The position numbers and the translations under genes are program-made. Shown piece after piece: positions 32,720 through 38,104 of a DNA stretch of 38,104 nucleotides (position 1 is its first letter; the number at the start of each line of letters is the position of its first letter). The notes under the pieces were generated by a model. That model saw only the letters and a program-made list of their open reading frames with translations, ran no database searches and had not been told where the DNA came from. This DNA comes from a virus, in IMG/VR virus record IMGVR_UViG_3300027973_000104, positions 1 to 38,104 of that record, one strand, 5' to 3'.

Positions 32720-32787
32720 TAATGATATAGTTATCGTCGAAGTTGTAATACAATTGAACACAGCTTCGTTACAGGAGATTATTTAAA

Positions 32788-33018
32788 ATGACAAAGGTAT
32801 TATCAGTAGTTCTTGCCGCTCTTTTTATCGCTGCATGTGCCGCCACAGATGCACCAGCTCCAGCCGCTTCTGCTTCAGCTGAGGTAGTTGTTGATGTTGC
32901 TGCCTCGGTTTCGGCAGCAGCTCCAGTTGAGAGTGCTGCACTTGCTGCTACGCCAGCTTCGGCTGCGCCTGTTGCAACAGTTGCTCCCAGCGCAACAGCA
33001 ACAGCAGCTACAAAGTGA
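32788..33018 (+). CDS. Ala/Pro-rich lipoprotein
   Basis: 76 residues. Signal MTKVLSVVLAALFIAAC with a lipobox (FIAAC, Cys17), then a tail composed almost only of Ala, Pro, Ser, Val and Thr without charged residues. AGGAG precedes the ATG. It would be lipidated and anchored in a bacterial envelope. Phage lipoproteins can block superinfection; that role is inference. A tRNA gene follows 40 bases later. Confidence 0.72.
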   Translation: MTKVLSVVLAALFIAACAATDAPAPAASASAEVVVDVAASVSAAAPVESAALAATPASAAPVATVAPSATATAATK

Positions 33019-33058
33019 TGAACATTTGAAGGTTATAAATTATTATAACCTTCATATT

Positions 33059-33130
33059 GGTCCCATCGTCTAACGGTTAGGATACGTGATTTTCACTCAC
33101 ATAATCGGGGTTCGATTCCCCGTGGGATCG
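33059..33130 (+). tRNA. tRNA-Glu(UUC)
   Basis: Acceptor GGTCCCA/TGGGATC with one wobble, T-arm CGGGG-TTCGATT-CCCCG, anticodon loop TTTTCAC gives UUC. Stem has one mismatch. Followed at once by an intrinsic terminator. Confidence 0.9.
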
Positions 33131-33133
33131 CTG

Positions 33134-33157
33134 AAAGCCATCAAAGATGGCTTTTTT
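33134..33157 (+). terminator. Intrinsic terminator after tRNA-Glu
   Basis: AAAGCCATC-AAA-GATGGCTTT stem of 9 bp with a T run. It closes the plus-strand transcription of the ligase/lipoprotein/tRNA unit. Confidence 0.9.
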
Positions 33158-33160
33158 ATT

Positions 33161-33355
33161 ATGAATTCTTTACCAAAAATAGGCGAAAGAATAGTGGTTT
33201 ACGGTTTGCCACAAGAAGCAAAGGTAGCATCCGTTCAATGGGATACTACCTTTTTTGATTGGATTATCGGTTTAGATTGGGGAAATTACGGAACTTCAAA
33301 AGTTAAGTTACATGATGAATTTAAGATTTGGTATAGAATTTCAACGGTAAATTAG
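33161..33355 (+). CDS. Small barrel-like hypothetical protein
   Basis: 64 residues, MNSLPKIGERIVVYGLPQEA... strand-turn-strand pattern rich in Trp (VASVQWDTTFFDWIIGLDWG). It starts 3 bases after the terminator T run, with no Shine-Dalgarno; expression may depend on readthrough. Unknown function. Converges with 33352-33693. Confidence 0.55.
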   Translation: MNSLPKIGERIVVYGLPQEAKVASVQWDTTFFDWIIGLDWGNYGTSKVKLHDEFKIWYRISTVN

Positions 33356-33693
33356 TCAGATTCTACTTTTTTGAGAACATTCATCACTTTAATAGTGTCT
33401 TGTTCAGAAGCATCAATCAATTTTGCAACCATATCACCGAATATCTGATTGTCGTTAGAATTTCTTTTTCCTAAACGAAGATTCGTCACGGCTGTTTTCA
33501 ATTTTGCTCCATCGAGGCCAAGGGTTTTTGCAATTTTATTGACGTCAAGCGTACCTTCAGCTCCAGTGGCAGTTTGAGTACCAGACTTTGCAGGTTTAGA
33601 TCCTGCGTTAGCAGGATCTGTAGGGGCGGCCTCGTTCAATTTTAGTAATTCTTTTTTAATGATTTGTCGAAGTTGCGATTCTGTGATTTTCAT
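33352..33693 (-). CDS. Hypothetical protein with N-terminal LRxII helix
   Basis: 113 residues, MKITESQLRQIIKKELLKLN... The opening matches 26040 (M-K-[LI]-T-x-x-x-L-R-x-I-I). A flexible Ala/Pro/Thr linker follows (about 22-45), then a helical C-terminal domain (TLDVNKIAKTLGLDGAKLKTAVTNLRLGKRNS). The shared N-terminus could be a targeting or scaffold-interaction peptide. Function unknown. Confidence 0.7.
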   Translation of the reverse strand: MKITESQLRQIIKKELLKLNEAAPTDPANAGSKPAKSGTQTATGAEGTLDVNKIAKTLGLDGAKLKTAVTNLRLGKRNSNDNQIFGDMVAKLIDASEQDTIKVMNVLKKVESD

Positions 33694-33764
33694 GTTAATC
33701 CTGTGGCAACAATAAACGTATATATCTATGTAGCAACAAAAAGAAGTTTCATTTCACGTAATGC

Positions 33765-34139
33765 TTATCTTGCCTTAAAAATATTATTTTTAACCACCAA
33801 CGGATTATCCTTTATTTTCCAAAATTGTTTTTCTAGCGGTGGTTCTTGTCCTTCCTTAAACCACATTAATTTGCGGCCTTTGGTAGAATCATAAACACCT
33901 ATAATCGTTATTTGTCCTGCATGAATTAAGTCATGGCAGATATGACATACGATACTAAGATTATAATTGTTGTTAGTACATCTAGGATCGCATCGCGGAA
34001 TGATGTGATGAATGTTGAGAGCTGCTGGATTGTTGTATCCACAAATTTCGCAGGTTTCTTTGAGTAACTTTATTTGCCCTCTGTGCCTCTTGGATTCCAC
34101 GGATTGAATATAAGATAAAAATGGATCGTGTGTACACAC
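33765..34139 (-). CDS. HNH endonuclease
   Basis: 124 residues in the frame shown. CEICGY and CHICHDLIH supply zinc cysteines around the HNH core LNIHHIIPR...NYNLSIVCHICH. Free-standing phage HNH nucleases act in homing or packaging. The GTG at 34139 lies inside the terminator palindrome at 34120-34147, so translation may start further in, for example at the in-frame GTG of V-E-S-K-R-H. No Shine-Dalgarno is evident. Confidence 0.82.
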   Translation of the reverse strand: MCTHDPFLSYIQSVESKRHRGQIKLLKETCEICGYNNPAALNIHHIIPRCDPRCTNNNYNLSIVCHICHDLIHAGQITIIGVYDSTKGRKLMWFKEGQEPPLEKQFWKIKDNPLVVKNNIFKAR

Positions 34140-34147
34140 GATCCATT
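34117..34147 (-). terminator. Intrinsic terminator with 28-bp perfect palindrome
   Basis: AATGGATCGTGTGT/ACACACGATCCATT (34120-34147), perfect on both arms, followed on the minus strand by TTTTTATC. It ends the operon of the two beta-rich paralogues. Confidence 0.8.
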
Positions 34148-34173
34148 ATCCATTTTATTCATGATTTCTTAAA

Positions 34174-34614
34174 TCAAATCCCGCTGATGGTGCAGCTACC
34201 AGAAGCAGCCATGACTAAAAATGATCTTCCATCGCTTATAAGAGAAACTGATTTATTTGTTCCTGTTTCTAAAGTTAATTTGCTACCTTGGTTATTAGGC
34301 GTTGTTCCTGCCATGCCAGCAAATACTTTCGTGCCACCAGTTTCTTGAGAACCTGTTAGATTGTGGGGGGATCCGTCTGAAGTACGAAACACGAATACTC
34401 CTCCTGGAACAGACGACGCGAGTGGCATGATCCAAGTGGTGGCGAAGTCGTAATTTAAGTCGTATGCGCCAGGTCTCGTTATATTTCCTGGGTTAGTTTT
34501 CAATGAAACTCTTACCGTAGGAAGAGAACTCATAGAAATAGAAGAATTTATTTGTAATCCAGATCCTTCCTCTTCTACTACCCCCCTTGAATCGTCGATA
34601 GTTATTTTAGACAT
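34174..34614 (-). CDS. Beta-rich repeat-family protein, copy 2
   Basis: 146 residues from MSKITIDDSRGVVEEEGSG. Aligns end to end with the gene at 34635-35075 (same length; shared SGLQINSSIS, WVMPLASSVxGG-FVFR, LTGSQET-G-KVFAGMAG, ALISDG--FLVMAASGSC-ISGI). Ser/Thr/Gly-rich with alternating hydrophobics, as in beta-sandwich or fibre and decoration proteins of virions or cell surfaces. No signal peptide. Exact role unknown. The next upstream copy ends 20 bases before. Confidence 0.72.
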   Translation of the reverse strand: MSKITIDDSRGVVEEEGSGLQINSSISMSSLPTVRVSLKTNPGNITRPGAYDLNYDFATTWIMPLASSVPGGVFVFRTSDGSPHNLTGSQETGGTKVFAGMAGTTPNNQGSKLTLETGTNKSVSLISDGRSFLVMAASGSCTISGI

Positions 34615-34634
34615 GATTTTTGTTCTTTCGTTAA

Positions 34635-35075
34635 TCAAATCCCGCTGATGACGCAGCTACCAGAAGCAGCCATGACAAGGAATTTATTTCCGTCGCTGAT
34701 AAGTGCGACGGAAGACCCTTGGACATTTTCAAGAGCTAGTGCGCTGCCTTCGTTAGCGGGAGTAGCACCTGCCATGCCAGCAAACACTTTCTTACCGCTA
34801 GTTTCTTGAGAACCTGTTAAAACGTGAGCGTGAGCTGAAGCACTTCTAAAAACGAAAGTTCCTCCGGCGACTGAAGACGCAAGAGGCATCACCCAAGTCA
34901 ATGCTGAAGAGCCAGATAATGTATAAACGCCAGGCACGTTCAATGTGCCAGCTGAAGTTTGTGATGAAACAGCCGTAGTTGGCAAAGAAGTTAGAGAAAT
35001 TGAAGAATTGATCTGCAACCCTGAACCTGCAGATTGAATGAGACCTTGCGAATCACTAATGGTTACTTTTGGCAT
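34635..35075 (-). CDS. Beta-rich repeat-family protein, copy 1
   Basis: 146 residues, MPKVTISDSQGLIQSAGSGL... to GSCVISGI. Paralogue of 34174-34614 at roughly 60 percent identity by eye. Likely all-beta, without export signal. It may be a virion surface protein, or a surface or matrix component linked to the exported proteins upstream. Tandem duplication with conserved length suggests the two form a hetero- or homo-oligomer. Confidence 0.72.
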   Translation of the reverse strand: MPKVTISDSQGLIQSAGSGLQINSSISLTSLPTTAVSSQTSAGTLNVPGVYTLSGSSALTWVMPLASSVAGGTFVFRSASAHAHVLTGSQETSGKKVFAGMAGATPANEGSALALENVQGSSVALISDGNKFLVMAASGSCVISGI

Positions 35076-35128
35076 GATTTTCCCCCATGAAAGATGGTTA
35101 TGGGTAATTATTGTCTAATTAGTAAAAT

Positions 35129-36508
35129 TTAAATAGGATTTTGGTTAATAATTCCTGAAATCCATGGTCCCGTATAAAATTCTTCAACTCTGCGTCTATC
35201 ACCTTTGGCAACAGTAAAGGCGACGGCAGCTCCGGCAGATGAAGATGTAGTATTTGCAGATTGGTTGGGCACATCATTACCTGTCGTCGGGTCGAACCCT
35301 AAAATAGATCCGTCGGCTTTTACTCCTCCAAACCATCCTGTTTTAGTGTATCCATTACCCATTACATACAACCAATTTGAATTACCGGGGGTTCCATCAG
35401 GCCATCCTCCTCGTTCGAGCGGTGTCTTTGGAGTATCTCCATGGACTGTGATGACTACGTTGTCGGCAAGGGTCTTTCCTGAACATGTTGGATCGGGTGT
35501 TGCTGCAAGGTCATTCATGAACTCATCAAGGATGAGTCCTAGATGATTCACTGTGGCAAGTAGGGTTCCCATGTCAGCAAATGCTCCGTGAGGATCGTCT
35601 CGCATGACAGGAAGTGCCACGCAAGATGTGAGACCTAACTTGAAAGCCTTCGATGTGGTGATGAGAGTCTTTGCCAACTCACGTAGCTTATTAGGCGTAG
35701 AGTCTACAACGCCGTATCTCATTAGGTCATCTTGGGTTGGTTCCAAGAGTGCTGCCAGGTTTTTTCCAAGGAAGTTTGCACTCTTCTTTCCGATGTCTAG
35801 AGGACGTTGAACAGTTGGCCTAGTAGCAGCTGTATTTAGACCGAGGAATGTCTTGTAGTATGCCTCAAAGAGTTGTGCATCGCTCTCTACTTCGAGGATA
35901 GATCGGCTTGCGGCGCTGTTGAACAACTGAACCATGCCATCCGCGTTTCCTACCGTGGCAAGTTGAGGTGCACCAGGCGCAGTCCCGAATGCAAGAGGTG
36001 TAATGCCGATGACGGGAAGAAGCGTTGGATTTGCCCTTTGAACGGAAGAGCAAACTGCCAGCATGCTTTGACCTGCTCCTACCGACGCGGCAGATCCAGG
36101 TGTAGGTGTGTGGGTCTGGTTAGTACCTGCCATGAATGCAGAGATCCTCTTCAATTTATCTCTTTTTGTCCACGGTGATTGTGGAACATGATACAATGTC
36201 TTATCGGTGTCTGTGGCTTTAAGCTGTTGTCCCTGGGCATGGAATGCGAAATTATTATTGGTTGATGTGGCTACTTCATTGTGAGGCCATAATAACTGGA
36301 ACCATGCGAATCCACCATCACCTGCCACGAGATGAACTGATCTCATTGTGGTTGAGCATGAGGCCTCGTCCGCCATCGCAGAACCTGCAGAATCGCTAAT
36401 AACATTTAACACTTGTGATCGATCGAGGGCCAGAGCTGCGCCTGCGGCTGCGGTCCACTTTAGGAATCTTCTTCTTGATTGTCCACGTAGATCTTTTAGG
36501 TTTGACAT
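35129..36508 (-). CDS. Tat-exported DUF1501-like protein
   Basis: 459 residues from ATG 36508 behind AAAGGA. Perfect Tat motif S-R-R-R-F-L-K (11-17) and an Ala-rich hydrophobic stretch. The body has blocks typical of DUF1501-type (alkaline-phosphatase-like fold) proteins: LILDEFMNDL, LADNVVITVHGDTPKTP, GGWPDGTPGNSNW and GWFGGVKADG. Such proteins accompany DUF1588/DUF1592 or DUF1800 proteins in Planctomycetota, Myxococcota and relatives; their activity is not established. It would fold with a cofactor in the cytoplasm and be exported. It is unexpected beside phage genes. Confidence 0.75.
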   Translation of the reverse strand: MSNLKDLRGQSRRRFLKWTAAAGAALALDRSQVLNVISDSAGSAMADEASCSTTMRSVHLVAGDGGFAWFQLLWPHNEVATSTNNNFAFHAQGQQLKATDTDKTLYHVPQSPWTKRDKLKRISAFMAGTNQTHTPTPGSAASVGAGQSMLAVCSSVQRANPTLLPVIGITPLAFGTAPGAPQLATVGNADGMVQLFNSAASRSILEVESDAQLFEAYYKTFLGLNTAATRPTVQRPLDIGKKSANFLGKNLAALLEPTQDDLMRYGVVDSTPNKLRELAKTLITTSKAFKLGLTSCVALPVMRDDPHGAFADMGTLLATVNHLGLILDEFMNDLAATPDPTCSGKTLADNVVITVHGDTPKTPLERGGWPDGTPGNSNWLYVMGNGYTKTGWFGGVKADGSILGFDPTTGNDVPNQSANTTSSSAGAAVAFTVAKGDRRRVEEFYTGPWISGIINQNPI

Positions 36509-36518
36509 TGTTTTCCTT

Positions 36519-37247
36519 TCACTCGCAAGAATGTGCTGCGGATAGCAAAGTTGCGATTGCGATTGCTTGACCCTTTTCAGGAGTTGATGCATTAATGACC
36601 AAGTCAGTACAAATCGCAAGGTGTTGTTGCGTGGCAGGTTTTCCTAAGAGACACGTCACACCAGCCTCCAAACACCAACCATTCTCATCAAAGATGGGTG
36701 CTCCGACGCCTGACTCCTGACACTGTGCCATAGATGGAAGTGCAGCAATGATTTCCGGTGCCGCTTGAACGAAGATGTCGAATTGCTTCGCTGCGCCTGA
36801 AGATGTCCATACTGTCGTCTCACCAACTCGTGCATCATAGACAGCAGCGCCCAACGGGCCTGTTCCGTCATTCAACAATTGTCCTGCTGTCGGAGGATCT
36901 CCTGTTGCTGATAGATTAACACCGAAATTTTCTAGAATATTTCGTAATGTCGCAACTGGAATCTTCTGACAGGAATGCAACCTCGTCCTGATCTCCGGCG
37001 GGCCCTCATCCTGACGTTGGGCGAGCACCTCCAAGGGATCCTTGTTTCCGTCTTCACCTAGTCCTGACATATGATCGAAAGTGTTGTCTTCGCTGCCCGT
37101 GTAATCGTCAGGAGGCGGAGGTTCCTCAGGTGGTGGGTCTGTTTTGGGATCTTCGACAGGTGGTAGGAGACCATCAGGTGTATCTAGACCGCAGGATAGG
37201 CTAAGGAAGGCCAATGGGAGGCTCAAGAATAATCTTTTGTAATTCAT
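36519..37247 (-). CDS. Lipoprotein with Cys-rich C-terminus
   Basis: 242 residues from ATG 37247. Signal MNYKRLFLSLPLAFLSLSC with lipobox (SLSC, Cys19), then a Pro/Glu/Asp-rich linker (about 28-50) and a folded domain with several Cys (HSCQKIPVATLRNI..., MAQCQES..., WCLEAGVTCLL, AICTDL). Placed between the CxxCH protein and the Tat protein in one minus-strand operon; probably an envelope partner of both. Family not recognised. Confidence 0.75.
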   Translation of the reverse strand: MNYKRLFLSLPLAFLSLSCGLDTPDGLLPPVEDPKTDPPPEEPPPPDDYTGSEDNTFDHMSGLGEDGNKDPLEVLAQRQDEGPPEIRTRLHSCQKIPVATLRNILENFGVNLSATGDPPTAGQLLNDGTGPLGAAVYDARVGETTVWTSSGAAKQFDIFVQAAPEIIAALPSMAQCQESGVGAPIFDENGWCLEAGVTCLLGKPATQQHLAICTDLVINASTPEKGQAIAIATLLSAAHSCE

Positions 37248-37264
37248 ATGATGTTTTTCCTGCT

Positions 37265-38104
37265 TCAAAAATTTACAAAATCATCGTGCTTCAACATGAA
37301 GCGGAGAGTCTCTTTCACATTCATCCCCGTGGACTCGAACTTTTCCACGAGGGGATCGAGGACTTCAGGAGGAACAGTGGCGAGATCGTTGACGACATCC
37401 TCCTTCGACATGACCATGTTCCACAGGCGAGTCGTGACGCAGTCAGCAATGATAGGATCATCAGCAATTGCTGCGCCAAATGCTGGGAGATCATCAGCCT
37501 CGCTTCCAAAGCGCCATGCCGTCTTTTCGCCAGAAGAAAGCCAATGTTCTACTTCAGTCGTCACCGGTTCCGGAAGCACGGGTGTGCTCACTGAGCTCTC
37601 TCCCACCCACATGCCTTCGGCATCGAAGTTAGCGAATAGAGGAGCGATGTGGTTCATCGTCGCGTGACAGTTCGCACACACTACAGACTGTGTATCCCGG
37701 AAATTGATGGGAGAATCCGAGATAGATTCGAAAGGCCAAGGAGACACGTAATCCTTACCGTCCACGACAGTGGGCTTATCAACTGACTCGGCGGGAAATT
37801 TCTGGCACGCAAAGACTTCCTGGACCCACCTGACCCGACGGAAGGCCATGTTGCTGTAGAAATGCTTCATCGTGCCTGGGTTGGTGAGGACCCCTGCGTG
37901 AACAGGTACAGCGTTTTCACACTCCCCGTCGACAAAGTCTCCATTCTCAAAGGTAGGACACGTGTTCGTGGTGGCCGTGAACACATCGGTGAAAGGACTA
38001 CCATTTACTGAGATTCTTGCGGCGAGGACGGGTGAATGATCCATCATCTCAGAACCGCCTTGACGCATCGTGTCGCGCCAAAATTTCACCATGCGAGCTT
38101 GAAA
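37265..38104 (-). CDS. CxxCH protein with DUF1588/DUF1585-like C-terminus, partial
   Basis: The frame stays open to the window edge, so the N-terminus is missing. Visible part: NMAFRRVRWVQEVFACQKFPAE, a heme-c motif CANCH (in VVCANCHATMNHIAPLFANFDAEG) and a C-terminal helical part ending LRFMLKHDDFVNF. The C-x-x-C-H-...-D-P/HIAPLFANFDA-x-G pattern and the F-x-x-C...-T-L-R-F-M-L-x-x-D-x-F ending match the DUF1588/DUF1585 modules of large periplasmic cytochrome-like proteins in Myxococcota and Planctomycetota. Forms an operon with the lipoprotein (17-base gap) and the DUF1501-like gene. Confidence 0.75.
   Translation of the reverse strand, partial: FQARMVKFWRDTMRQGGSEMMDHSPVLAARISVNGSPFTDVFTATTNTCPTFENGDFVDGECENAVPVHAGVLTNPGTMKHFYSNMAFRRVRWVQEVFACQKFPAESVDKPTVVDGKDYVSPWPFESISDSPINFRDTQSVVCANCHATMNHIAPLFANFDAEGMWVGESSVSTPVLPEPVTTEVEHWLSSGEKTAWRFGSEADDLPAFGAAIADDPIIADCVTTRLWNMVMSKEDVVNDLATVPPEVLDPLVEKFESTGMNVKETLRFMLKHDDFVNF

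Noticed and set aside
33059-33157. Integration site at tRNA-Glu
   Set aside because: A tRNA plus terminator near a possible phage/host boundary is suggestive, but no duplicated tRNA end or integrase gene is visible, and phage-like genes continue to its right.
1-38104. CRISPR array
   Set aside because: The repeated GTGCAAAGT...ATG units are irregularly spaced, precede genes and lack uniform spacers; no direct-repeat/spacer array is present.

Overview
The window reads as part of a large tailed-phage (jumbo-phage-like) genome, or a phage-like element whose right end carries bacterial-type genes. Points in favour are dense small genes, 14 tRNA genes (12 clustered), many uncharacterised proteins of the kind common in large phages, and phage-typical enzymes. 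These include a MoxR-type AAA ATPase with a VWA/HExxH partner, a J-domain protein, a RadA-like ATPase, Sir2, UV-damage endonuclease, a sigma-70 family factor, ATP-dependent DNA ligase, an Smr protein and an HNH nuclease. No terminase, capsid, portal, tail or integrase gene is recognisable here, so lifestyle and host cannot be fixed from this window.

Layout. At 0-1.4 kb there is a Lys-rich protein, a LamG-like fragment after an in-frame stop, and C/A-rich repetitive DNA with no convincing gene. At 1.4-10.8 kb genes are mostly on the minus strand: a VWA/metallopeptidase operon, a tRNA cluster (4.18-5.07 kb, plus Lys and Leu-like tRNAs to 6.0 kb), a J-domain/metallopeptidase/MoxR operon, a KOW-like protein and a RadA-like ATPase. 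Transcription diverges at about 10.75-11.06 kb. From 11.06 to 26.4 kb there are some forty small plus-strand genes, plus Sir2, a deaminase-fold protein, Smr and a collagen-like membrane protein. A GC-rich structured non-coding element lies at 26.43-26.69 kb. From 27.2 to 33.0 kb the DNA is visibly AT-richer and codes for UVDE, sigma factor, several unknowns and DNA ligase. After tRNA-Glu and its terminator, 33.3-38.1 kb is on the minus strand: HNH, two paralogous beta-rich proteins, then a Tat-exported DUF1501-like protein, a lipoprotein and a CxxCH protein with DUF1588/DUF1585-like features. That last trio resembles chromosomal operons of Myxococcota, Bdellovibrionota or Planctomycetota.

The strongest signal is regulatory. 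More than thirty sites share a rigid layout: TGCAAA (within GTGCAAAGT), 17 bp, a TANNNT -10 box, usually 6 nt, then ATG. The expected transcription start falls on the start codon, so most of these small genes should be leaderless. A minority of units and operon-internal genes use ordinary Shine-Dalgarno sites. Both strands use the layout, and the DNA ligase gene in the AT-rich part fits the same geometry, which links the left and middle regions to one replicon.

Other signals are three copies of a long imperfectly looped hairpin with a compensatory base-pair change, a promoter-driven tRNA-like RNA with no room for an anticodon arm, a sigma factor that stops before the DNA-recognition helix and is followed by a small HTH-like protein, repeated TGCAA-N4-TTGCA sites at gene ends, and a palindrome between the -35 and -10 boxes of one promoter.
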